Made by a program: the position numbers and the translations under genes. This document shows, piece by piece, positions 15,805 to 23,390 of a DNA stretch of 34,795 nucleotides. The notes under the pieces were generated by a model. The model was given only the letters and a program-made list of their open reading frames with translations. It was not told the origin of the DNA and made no database searches. Location of the stretch: contig CANPXZ010000006.1 of the NCBI GenBank assembly GCA_947587485.1, positions 1-34,795 of the forward strand, in the 5' to 3' direction. Position 1 is the first letter of the stretch; every line of letters starts with the position of its first letter. This DNA comes from an uncultured Oscillospiraceae bacterium (GTDB taxonomy: Bacteria; Bacillota; Clostridia; Oscillospirales; Oscillospiraceae).

Positions 15805-16947
15805 TCAGCTCATAAATGTACCCCCCCCCGTGGTTTCAGGACGCTTGCATATTTCTTCCTCGCCGAGGAAATCGTTGCGAATAATCACTTTAAACTCCTC
15901 CATCGTTCGAGGAACAAAGACTCTCTCAGGATCACGATACAGCCGTTTGACCATTTCGGCTGCGTTCCGCATCGGCACATAGTTGGAGTCTTTATCCTCA
16001 TCCACCAACAGCTCATACAAAAAGATGAGCCTGGGCTCCTTATCGAACAACAGCTTGGGAAACACCTGTGCTGTCGAGCCGGCAGAGATAAGTATATTCT
16101 CGTCAGTGATCTGCTCCACGCATTCCAGCTCCCACATATTGTTGACCGTGTCGATGCTGCAGCCTGAATAATTCTCCGCGCTGTGCCTCGGATGTATGCG
16201 CACGAGCAGGTCTTTATCCGCCTCTTGGAGCAGGCGCAGCACTTCCTGCTCCCTGTCAAACAAACGCCTCTCTTGCAGATTCAGCGGCTGCGACAAATAC
16301 ACCGTTCTGTGCGTCCGATACAACTCATTATCCTGATACTGAAACACATACTTTAATGCCTTTTGTACGTCGACAGATATTTTAGGCAAAAGCTCTATTT
16401 CACAATTTACGGTCCCGTTATACAGGTCTGGACGATATAAGTACAGCTTTTCCGGTGACTGCTGCAGCTTCCCCCCAAAAAACAATACATCAACAACTCT
16501 CACCCGCGGGGATTCATGATCAAGAAAAACATTCTCGCTATAGCTTCCGAGCCCATCATCGAACCCCAAAAACCTTTCCGCCCTGAAAGCACGCTTAATG
16601 CAGAGAAGATCTATCGTCGTACTGGAAGCAAAGACATAACTGTATTGCCTATCCAGGGAAGGCGCCGGAACGACACATCGCTTCATCGTAGATCTCGGGA
16701 AAAATAGATATGAGGCTGCATATAATCTATACAGTCTGTGTTTGACGGACGCCAGTTCCAACAGGTAAACAGTTCGAAAAGCCTTTAGCTCACTGACTCT
16801 TTTCGCGATCTCCCGACTGTTTCGGATATTCACGTTGATATATATATCTGACCTGTCCTTACTGCCCATTACATCGTTCATCACAAAATCAACGACATTG
16901 AAAACTTGCAGCGGCGTAGTACAAATAAAAGCAAAAGAAGGTCCCAT
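15805..16947 (-). CDS. Sialyltransferase-like glycosyltransferase (GT52-like), copy 1, with 3' G9 tract
   Basis: 380 residues from ATG 16947, six bases after AAGGAG. Domain order is as in the paralogue: TTPLQVFNVV start, FDDGLGSY at about residue 130, RIHPRHS, and ISAGSTAQ. It lacks the 50-residue N-terminal extension of copy 2. The gene ends with a G9 tract (15821-15829) followed by TFMS and a stop. One more G would add 23 residues, rich in Ala, Leu and Ile, and place the stop codon immediately before the ATG of copy 2; one fewer G would stop at once. So the tract may tune the tail and coupling to copy 2. A CMP-nonulosonate donor is inferred from neuA in the same operon. Confidence 0.8.
   Translation of the reverse strand: MGPSFAFICTTPLQVFNVVDFVMNDVMGSKDRSDIYINVNIRNSREIAKRVSELKAFRTVYLLELASVKHRLYRLYAASYLFFPRSTMKRCVVPAPSLDRQYSYVFASSTTIDLLCIKRAFRAERFLGFDDGLGSYSENVFLDHESPRVRVVDVLFFGGKLQQSPEKLYLYRPDLYNGTVNCEIELLPKISVDVQKALKYVFQYQDNELYRTHRTVYLSQPLNLQERRLFDREQEVLRLLQEADKDLLVRIHPRHSAENYSGCSIDTVNNMWELECVEQITDENILISAGSTAQVFPKLLFDKEPRLIFLYELLVDEDKDSNYVPMRNAAEMVKRLYRDPERVFVPRTMEEFKVIIRNDFLGEEEICKRPETTGGGTFMS
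15821..15829 (-). repeat. G9 tract at the 3' end of transferase copy 1
   Basis: Nine C on the plus strand. In the gene it is read AC-G GGG GGG GG-T. The three frames give tails of different length: short with G9, shorter with G8, and 23 residues longer with G10, ending at the next start codon. Confidence 0.8.
16013..16353 (-). repeat. 341-bp near-identical duplication, copy B
   Basis: Partner of 14655-14995 (offset 1358 bases), with 7 mismatches seen by eye. Such uneven identity, high in one block and low on both sides, points to gene conversion between the tandem transferase genes and not to a simple recent duplication. Confidence 0.9.
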
Positions 16948-16986
16948 CAACTTCTCCTTATTCTGAGCGTCACATACTCGCTCTTC

Positions 16987-17376
16987 TTATTTAGAAATAA
17001 CTTCGTGAACCTCAATGCCACACCATTGGTCGCGTTTCCCGCAAATCGCCACGCTCGTCTTAAGTCCGCCGGGTTTATCATCATTGATCAGTATTCGTTC
17101 TCCGTATGGTGCCTCAAAGATAATATGGTCATATCGAATACTGTTTTCCTGCAAGAATCTCTCCGTGACATCCCGGAATTCCTCTTTCCGTGACGTGATA
17201 AACAAAATCATGTCCTTCTGCGGTATACCATCTAAAAATGTCTTAGCTCCATCAAGTAACGTATCCTCACCGTCTATCAGATACCCATTGTGTTTGACGA
17301 CCGTTCCATCCAGGTCTAATATCCATGTGTGCCCAAGATCGGATAACCCGAGTATTTTCACAGTTTTATCGTTCAT
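16987..17376 (-). CDS. Small HAD-superfamily phosphatase
   Basis: 129 residues. Motif I is WILDLDGTVV (nucleophile Asp and DxDGT), motif II is ITSRKE (Thr/Ser), and motif IV is LINDDKP. The length is short, as in cap-less HADs found in glycan loci. It overlaps the SIS isomerase gene by 11 bases and follows the nucleotidyltransferase-kinase fusion, so the three probably act in one sugar-phosphate pathway. The order isomerase, phosphatase, kinase/nucleotidyltransferase recalls heptose-type activation pathways, though the families are not the usual ones. The exact substrate is unknown. Confidence 0.8.
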   Translation of the reverse strand: MNDKTVKILGLSDLGHTWILDLDGTVVKHNGYLIDGEDTLLDGAKTFLDGIPQKDMILFITSRKEEFRDVTERFLQENSIRYDHIIFEAPYGERILINDDKPGGLKTSVAICGKRDQWCGIEVHEVISK

Positions 17377-17968
17377 GGCTCAAATAACGCCCAATTGCCC
17401 CACCGGGATGATTGGGTTTAAAATCTTTTTCAAGCGACAGGTCCAGCCTTTTTGCTAATTCCATGACCATCTTCTGTAAAACGATCAGATTCAGAACAGC
17501 CGAATTATTGGGCACTACGTTCCATTGGTCTCCTTCATGCTCCATGTGTATAATCAGCTTCTTTTCCATTCGGTCAGCCAAAATACTATTATCATAGAAA
17601 CTCAGCAGCCACATATTGACTTGCTTGTATTTCTCCAACTGGTCAACCAGATAAATCGACTCAGCTGTCGATCCGCTCTTAGTTAAGATAATAACCATAT
17701 CTCCGGGATGGATCATCCCCATATCTCCGTGAACTGCGGAATTCGTATGCAGGAAGCATGCGTTTAGACCGAGCGATAACATCGTTCCTACAACTTTATC
17801 ACAGATCGACACATTTTTTCCTAAGCCAGATATGATGATTTTTTGACCGGCACGGATCGTCTTCTCGCTCTCTTCAATCAACTGATCCATCTGGGCCTTG
17901 TCAATTGTCTTTAGAGCGTGCATGATGATCTCAATGTCGTCAGAGAAATACGAATAGGCACTTTCCAT
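17366..17968 (-). CDS. SIS-domain sugar-phosphate isomerase (KpsF/GutQ-like)
   Basis: 200 residues. The SIS fold motifs are GLGKNVSI, HGDMGMI, TKSGSTAE, and the C-terminal HPGGAIGRYL, as in arabinose-5-phosphate isomerases (KdsD/KpsF/GutQ). The CBS pair that most of those enzymes carry is absent. The ATG at 17968 overlaps the stop of the upstream gene as TGATG, so translation is coupled. In the known pathway KpsF feeds KDO synthesis, but no KdsA is visible; a related aldose/ketose phosphate for the neighbouring nucleotidyltransferase is an alternative (inference). Confidence 0.85.
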   Translation of the reverse strand: MESAYSYFSDDIEIIMHALKTIDKAQMDQLIEESEKTIRAGQKIIISGLGKNVSICDKVVGTMLSLGLNACFLHTNSAVHGDMGMIHPGDMVIILTKSGSTAESIYLVDQLEKYKQVNMWLLSFYDNSILADRMEKKLIIHMEHEGDQWNVVPNNSAVLNLIVLQKMVMELAKRLDLSLEKDFKPNHPGGAIGRYLSHER

Positions 17969-19470
17969 CAAAGTACCTCCTCTAAGTAATACAGGCCATT
18001 ATAGAATGCACCGCATATCGAGTCATAGTCTTCCCATGCGTATGTCGTCAAGCTGAGCCAGATGATCCCTAACAGGGTTTTCATCTGCTCCTTTGTCACT
18101 TCCCCGTCCAATTGCTCGAAAAAGTACCCCTCCAGGCCCTCCCATTTATTTGAGGCAATCTTGAGTTCTACTTCTTCCTGTTTGATATGCAGCCGGAAAT
18201 TCTTTAAGTTAAATTGGTCATAGTTGCTAAACAGCGAATAATACAGCTTTGCCCAATCATAGGCCACATCACCATATAGAGCAGTCGTTCCAAAATACCC
18301 CCGTGGATCAATAAGCATGGGTATACTATCGTACTGCAAAAGAATATTACTGAACGTACAGTCTCCATGGATCAAATGAAACTCTGCCGGAAAATACTTC
18401 ATTACTAATTCTTCCAGCCGCTTCCGATGTAAAAAGACATTCCGGCATCTGCGCCCATTCACGACCACGATTGGATCGTTAGCAAAGGGAACCAGATCAC
18501 GAACTTTCTGTAGACGATCATAAGTTTTTGCAATATATGCCTCATAATAACTATTTCTGTCTGCCGGGGCACACTTGAGGTTATGGAGGCTTCGCAAGCA
18601 GCCAATCAACTTGCATATAATATCTCTCTTTTCTACTTCCGAAAAGTCAGCATATTCATATATGTTCCTCCCCTCGATCTTCTCCATACAGAGCGGCTCA
18701 TAAGAATATATTTTAGGAGTATTTCTGAAAGTTGAACCCTCCAGAACTTTATACCATGAAACCTCCTTTTTTGCTAACTCCCTACCCTGCTCATCCACAG
18801 CAAGTTTTACTATTCTTCCGTCATGTTCTTCAACACGATTGAACGGTCTGCAACGTCGCCTAGGTAGTTTTTCCCACTCTTGGTATACCCCATATTCACG
18901 GGTGCAATTAAGGTCTTGCTCATCAAAAACATAACCCTTGCTTTGGAGCCATTTCACAAATTCTCCGGAGCCCGGCACATCTGCAAGCAAGGTCTTGTCA
19001 TGAAATATAAATAAACCTGCTACCCCGCGATCTGAGCTCCGTTCTTCTTTAAATCTTCCATTTTCATATTTCCAGCGGCAGGGAAATCCTTTTGAAATAC
19101 CTACAACGTTATTTTTACAATTCGGAAATTCATACTCTTCTGGTAATATCAGGTCGGACCAAATCAACATAAACGATTCTCCGTCCGGCACATACATTAG
19201 CGCTTCCTTCAGTCCTGCACATGTCCCCTTACCGTTTGAAGCATTGACAAGGAAATAATCTACTTCGGCAAATGCATGCAGGTATTTCTCCAGTACGTCA
19301 AACTTGTAATCCCCAACTACAACAAATTTCTTATCTGGGTATTTCCGGAACAAATGAAATATCATCGGTAGGTTATCAATTGGAATCAGCGCTTTCGGCT
19401 TGTTATCTGTGAGCGATTCCATTCTGGTACCTCGCCCGCCGGCTTGGACGATGATGTAGTCAAATTTCAT
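17968..19470 (-). CDS. Sugar nucleotidyltransferase fused to APH/choline-kinase-type kinase
   Basis: 500 residues in two domains. Residues 1-230 are a nucleotidyltransferase: AGGRGTRMESLTDNKPKALI is the activation loop, and IWSDL provides the metal Asp. Residues about 235-500 are an aminoglycoside/choline-kinase fold: IHGDCTFSNIL is the catalytic loop with Asp and Asn, and LIDPRGYFG is the metal-binding segment. So one polypeptide could phosphorylate a small substrate and transfer a nucleotide to a phosphate, as separate LicA and LicC do for choline. It overlaps the next upstream gene by 4 bases and the SIS gene by 1. AT-rich relative to flanking genes. The substrate is unknown. Confidence 0.85.
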   Translation of the reverse strand: MKFDYIIVQAGGRGTRMESLTDNKPKALIPIDNLPMIFHLFRKYPDKKFVVVGDYKFDVLEKYLHAFAEVDYFLVNASNGKGTCAGLKEALMYVPDGESFMLIWSDLILPEEYEFPNCKNNVVGISKGFPCRWKYENGRFKEERSSDRGVAGLFIFHDKTLLADVPGSGEFVKWLQSKGYVFDEQDLNCTREYGVYQEWEKLPRRRCRPFNRVEEHDGRIVKLAVDEQGRELAKKEVSWYKVLEGSTFRNTPKIYSYEPLCMEKIEGRNIYEYADFSEVEKRDIICKLIGCLRSLHNLKCAPADRNSYYEAYIAKTYDRLQKVRDLVPFANDPIVVVNGRRCRNVFLHRKRLEELVMKYFPAEFHLIHGDCTFSNILLQYDSIPMLIDPRGYFGTTALYGDVAYDWAKLYYSLFSNYDQFNLKNFRLHIKQEEVELKIASNKWEGLEGYFFEQLDGEVTKEQMKTLLGIIWLSLTTYAWEDYDSICGAFYNGLYYLEEVL

Positions 19471-20363
19471 GATTTATGTATCTCCGTACTTTTTTTCACC
19501 AATTCCAAACATGTCTGTATCAAAGACGACTCGCTATCCGGACTGTACAGCAAATTGGTCACCGTCTTGAATCCATACAAATCAGATATGTCATTCGAAA
19601 AACGGCCGCTCTCCGCGTCAACATAGTGTTTCTGATGTATGACCGCCAGATCACATTTGCACAGGGCCAGAGCATCGCAGAGCCCGCTTCTGCTGCTGAT
19701 GATCAGGCGAAAATTGGGCGCTGATCTCATCAATTCTGACAACGTCAAATATAACGGCGTCGTGCGATCCAGAGGCTTCTCGGCCCGGTGGACATTGGTG
19801 TATACCGTATAACCCCTGTCTGCGAGTTCATGCGCCAGCTTCTGATAAAACGAAAGGGGGACGTCTTTCATCGAATATGAATACGGCGCCAATAAAACTG
19901 TATCCATATATTCTTTACATTCTACAAACGGTATCTCAGGCACAACTGCTTTTTCTTCGGGCACATACATGACAGAGTTGGAATACGTTTCCGATAAATT
20001 CCCTCCTCTAATGGCTCTCCCCAGCCTATCCCGCCTATGATAAGCATAATAAATTTGATCTTGGTCAAACTTATGAGATATCAATATATACAGAGACAAC
20101 CCTCTCATATCCGCCGCAGATAAAACGATCTTCTCCGCTTTGAGGCTGTACCAGTCCGGTATATCCTGCTGTGCTTCCTTAACAATAACAATGACCTTTT
20201 TGACTTGATTGATCCTTAAAAACTCTTCTGTCAGTCTCATAGCTTGGATCGTGTCTCCTATCCCCCCTGGGTATACGATCTTCAAAGCGTCCTTGTCCGT
20301 ATTTTTCAAGCGATTATAAACATATAATCCCTTTGGAATATATTGTAGCCCAGTAAGTTTCAT
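19467..20363 (-). CDS. Glycosyltransferase-like protein (GT9-like fold, tentative)
   Basis: 298 residues, soluble. The start region IVYPGGIGDTIQAMRLTEEF has the GD loop seen in heptosyltransferase-type (GT9/GT-B) proteins, and the late segment LIISSRSGLCDALALCKCDL resembles the nucleotide-binding segment with a Ser-Gly-Leu motif. The middle is not recognisable to me. It is the first gene of a four-gene AT-rich block with the nucleotidyltransferase-kinase fusion, the SIS isomerase and the HAD protein, so it may transfer the sugar these make. Similar small proteins of unknown function also occur in capsule loci, so the call is tentative. Confidence 0.5.
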   Translation of the reverse strand: MKLTGLQYIPKGLYVYNRLKNTDKDALKIVYPGGIGDTIQAMRLTEEFLRINQVKKVIVIVKEAQQDIPDWYSLKAEKIVLSAADMRGLSLYILISHKFDQDQIYYAYHRRDRLGRAIRGGNLSETYSNSVMYVPEEKAVVPEIPFVECKEYMDTVLLAPYSYSMKDVPLSFYQKLAHELADRGYTVYTNVHRAEKPLDRTTPLYLTLSELMRSAPNFRLIISSRSGLCDALALCKCDLAVIHQKHYVDAESGRFSNDISDLYGFKTVTNLLYSPDSESSLIQTCLELVKKSTEIHKS

Positions 20364-20402
20364 ACGGCAGCATCCTTTAAAATCGTGTTGATCGTTTGCG
20401 CG

Positions 20403-21614
20403 TTATTCCAAAACCACTGTCCGTGTCAGACGGCTGACAAGCTCGTACCCATCCCAAATAAGGTCAAAGTCCATGGTGCTCCCAACGGGCACGATGCGGT
20501 CGATGCCCCGGACGCCGGCCTCCAGCAGCGGGCGGAATATCTCCTTGTCCCCCAGATAGGAAATGGTCTGGCAGCGGTCATCATTGCACAGAGGCGCCAG
20601 CTCTAAGATGTCGTCACAGTCATACTCAAAAAAGTATCCGGAATTGTCCTTCAGGTCCATGATCTCATCGGTAAGCGCCGGCACATGGACCCGCACCAGC
20701 AGGTTATCCCTGTGGGGCTCCACCCGGACACCCTCCTGGCTCACCGCGGCAAGATAGGCGCTGGTCAGTTTATTGACGCCCTGGATGGGCTGAAAGGTAT
20801 ACTTTTCCTGTACCAGGTCCGACAGTTCTCCCCAGAAGGCGGCCTTGGCCTCCTCCTTGCGGCGGCCTGTCCAGATGACCATACGGGGGCTGGTGCAGGC
20901 GTTCTGGTCGGTGAGATAGGTATCGTTATAAAACTGCTCCGCGATGCGGTCCCTGTCCTCCCGGGCAAGATAGCTGTCGGCGTCGATCACCGCCAGAGAA
21001 AACCTGTCCGCGAAAGCCACCTCAGCGCCTCTGGGCGGCAGCGGGGACTTTCGCACCTCTGCAATGGTGGCGTCGCCGCCCCATATGATGCGGGTGTCGG
21101 CCATGGCGGACAGCGCATCGTTGACGGCCCTGTCCCGGCCATACCGTACAAGACAGACGCGTTTTCTCATCTCTCCATGATCCGGCATGGCCAGCACGCC
21201 GGACAGGGCCCGGTCGATAATGGTGACTTGGGGGAAGTCCTTGCTGGGCACCCTCACGATATTGGCGTTGCCGGTGAGCAGCCCCGCCGTCAGAGAATAA
21301 GCGTAGTTCACCGGCACGTTGGACGGAGCGATGTGGAACGCCACGCCCCGGCCAAGCCGGAACGGGCCGCCCTCCCCACAGAACCTCTCCTTCAGCTTTT
21401 TCGTGGAGGCGCTCCGTATCCAAAAGGCATAGGTGACCACATCGGGATAGGCCTTTGCCTCCCGGTCTGCCAAAAGCGCCTTTGCCACGGCGTTCAGAAA
21501 CTCAAGCACACGCCGGTCAAAGGGCGGCAGCGCCGGCACACATGGCATGGCGGCGATATCCGCACTCCCCACCAGATATGTGATGCCGCTCAGATCACGC
21601 AAACTTTGCCGCAT
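20403..21614 (-). CDS. luxC: LuxC-type acyl-CoA/acyl-protein reductase
   Basis: 403 residues. The motif HIAPSNVPVNYAYSLTAGLL followed by GNANIVRVPSKD and the catalytic Cys240 in DQNACTSPR are those of LuxC, which reduces a thioester-bound acyl group to an aldehyde with NADPH. It overlaps the LuxE-like gene by 20 bases (a TTG at 21602 is a lesser alternative start), so the two are made together, as in lux operons. Here there is no luciferase. Two linked lux-type genes with an ACP and a thioesterase indicate reduction of a specific acyl chain to an aldehyde (inference). Confidence 0.9.
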   Translation of the reverse strand: MRQSLRDLSGITYLVGSADIAAMPCVPALPPFDRRVLEFLNAVAKALLADREAKAYPDVVTYAFWIRSASTKKLKERFCGEGGPFRLGRGVAFHIAPSNVPVNYAYSLTAGLLTGNANIVRVPSKDFPQVTIIDRALSGVLAMPDHGEMRKRVCLVRYGRDRAVNDALSAMADTRIIWGGDATIAEVRKSPLPPRGAEVAFADRFSLAVIDADSYLAREDRDRIAEQFYNDTYLTDQNACTSPRMVIWTGRRKEEAKAAFWGELSDLVQEKYTFQPIQGVNKLTSAYLAAVSQEGVRVEPHRDNLLVRVHVPALTDEIMDLKDNSGYFFEYDCDDILELAPLCNDDRCQTISYLGDKEIFRPLLEAGVRGIDRIVPVGSTMDFDLIWDGYELVSRLTRTVVLE

Positions 21615-22686
21615 AGGTATCGCTGCACCCCCGTATCTCCGCGTTTTTCAGCCGTCCGTCGATCTTGAAATACTTTCCCTTCCGGCCACAGGGGCAATCA
21701 TCCTCTCCCAGCAGCACGCCCTCGTCCTCCGTCAGCAGAGAGTGCCCCGGATAGGACTCCGGGATGGTGGACAGCACTTGGATGATGCCCTGCTCCCCAA
21801 CTGCGCATATGCCGAAGTCCCGCGGCCGGCGCATGATCACATCGGAGAATACGCTGGCGTGGAGATGGCCGCACTCGCACTGCATATAGATGCACCCTGT
21901 CTGCTCCACCATGCCGTAATAATCGTGCACCCGGTCGATGCCGCACACCGACTGGAGCCTGTCATGGAATTCCTGGGGGCTCACAGCTTCACTGGCCAGC
22001 TTCTTCCACCCGCCGCCGTGGATGAGGATGCCCCGGGAAAGGTCAAAAGTAACGCCCTGCTCCTTCAGGCGCGCCAACTCTTTATAGAAGTGCTGCCAGA
22101 CCATGAAGGTAAACCCGAACAGGAGGATATCCTGTCCCTGGAACCTTTCCAGAAACTCTCTCAGCCCATCCACATCCAGGCACATATCGTCATTCAACGC
22201 ATATATCTTTTTTGCCCCGAAGATGGAAAAGCCCAGAATGCCGGCGCCCCGGGCGGAGAACATATTTCTATCCTTCACCACCGAGGGACAGTCCAAAATG
22301 ATCATAGGCAGCCGGGAGGCGCCCAAAAAGTCCGAGACGATCTTCACCATGGTCCTCTGCTGGTTGGCGGAGGTGGTCCTGTCCAGGTATATCCGGGACA
22401 CTGCCTGCCCCGTCGTGCCGGAAGAGGTCATAGTCTTTACCACGTCCTCCTGGGGCACGCTTTTGAGGGTGAGCTCCTTGAAAAGCCGCACCGGCAGGAA
22501 CGGAAGGTCCTCATAGCCAGATACTTCCTTGCTGTCATAGCCGACGCTTTCCAGCATACGGCGGTACTCCGGGCAGCAGGCCCGATGGTGCTCCGTCAGC
22601 TCTGTCAACCGCTCGGTCAAAATGGCGTGCTTTTCCTCCCGCGCCAGCGAATAGGGCGGTATTTGCAAAAGCTCCTCAAATGTCAT
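21595..22686 (-). CDS. luxE: LuxE-type acyl-protein synthetase
   Basis: 363 residues. AMP-forming ligase fold with TSSGTTGQAVS as the phosphate loop, the FGFTFMVWQHF segment, HGGGWKKL and HDYYGMVEQTG, all characteristic of the LuxE family. A C-terminal CECGH...CPCGRKGKYFKI segment with several Cys may bind zinc. LuxE activates a fatty acid as acyl-AMP, carries it on a Cys and passes it to LuxC. It overlaps the thioesterase gene by 11 bases, which parallels luxD-luxE-luxC order of function: a thioesterase frees the acid, LuxE activates it and LuxC reduces it. Confidence 0.9.
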   Translation of the reverse strand: MTFEELLQIPPYSLAREEKHAILTERLTELTEHHRACCPEYRRMLESVGYDSKEVSGYEDLPFLPVRLFKELTLKSVPQEDVVKTMTSSGTTGQAVSRIYLDRTTSANQQRTMVKIVSDFLGASRLPMIILDCPSVVKDRNMFSARGAGILGFSIFGAKKIYALNDDMCLDVDGLREFLERFQGQDILLFGFTFMVWQHFYKELARLKEQGVTFDLSRGILIHGGGWKKLASEAVSPQEFHDRLQSVCGIDRVHDYYGMVEQTGCIYMQCECGHLHASVFSDVIMRRPRDFGICAVGEQGIIQVLSTIPESYPGHSLLTEDEGVLLGEDDCPCGRKGKYFKIDGRLKNAEIRGCSDTYAAKFA

Positions 22687-23377
22687 GCTCTGTCAGCCTC
22701 TCCTTGATCGTGTCCGCCGCTTCCCGCTCATGCTCCCGCAGGAAGAAATGGCCTCCCTCAAATTCCAGGATGTCGCATCCGCCAACAAATACCCTTCGCC
22801 ATTTTTCCACGTTCTTACGGGGTATGTCCGCCGGCGAGAAGAGTACAGTGGCCGGGATGCGCGTCTCATATTCCAGCCGCCCGAAGTCATAGCCCATCAT
22901 CAGTTCATAGTCAGCCCGGTAGATGGGCAGATAGACGCGCCAAAAAGCGGCGCTGTTGACAAGCTTTTCCGGCAGGCCTCCAAAACGGACGGTCCAGCGT
23001 TTGACCGCCTCGTCGGTGTCTGCGTCATGCTCCTGCACGACCAGGATGGGGCAAGGCCCATGGGACGCCAGAAACACATGGGCAGGCAGCGTAACTTCTT
23101 TCCTTGCAAGGATGAGCTTTGTCACCTCGGCAGCCGCTATGGCCCCCATGCTGTAGCCCAACAGCGCATAGGGCTCTTCCTGACCGGCCCCGGCCTTCAT
23201 CTGGTCATACATATCAAAGACCAGCTCGTCAAAATTCCTGTAAAACGCTTCATGCCGCCGCGCCATATGCCCGGCGTATTCCAGCTTCACCAGCTCGATG
23301 TCCGGCCAAAGATAAGGCTCGAGCCCGCTGAAAAAAGACCCGCTCCCGCCGATAAAAGGAAAGCAGAAAAGCCGCAT
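22676..23377 (-). CDS. Type II thioesterase (GrsT-like)
   Basis: 233 residues, alpha/beta-hydrolase. The N-terminus LFCFPFIGGSGSFF is the oxyanion-hole segment, GYSMG gives Ser76 as nucleophile, and the late GGHFF supplies the catalytic His; the order is that of thioesterases working with carrier-protein systems. GGGAGGGG precedes ATG 23377. In the lux system LuxD frees the fatty acid; this protein could do that from the operon's ACP or could correct mis-loaded carriers. Confidence 0.88.
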   Translation of the reverse strand: MRLFCFPFIGGSGSFFSGLEPYLWPDIELVKLEYAGHMARRHEAFYRNFDELVFDMYDQMKAGAGQEEPYALLGYSMGAIAAAEVTKLILARKEVTLPAHVFLASHGPCPILVVQEHDADTDEAVKRWTVRFGGLPEKLVNSAAFWRVYLPIYRADYELMMGYDFGRLEYETRIPATVLFSPADIPRKNVEKWRRVFVGGCDILEFEGGHFFLREHEREAADTIKERLTEHDI

Positions 23378-23390
23378 GGCCCCCTCCCGC

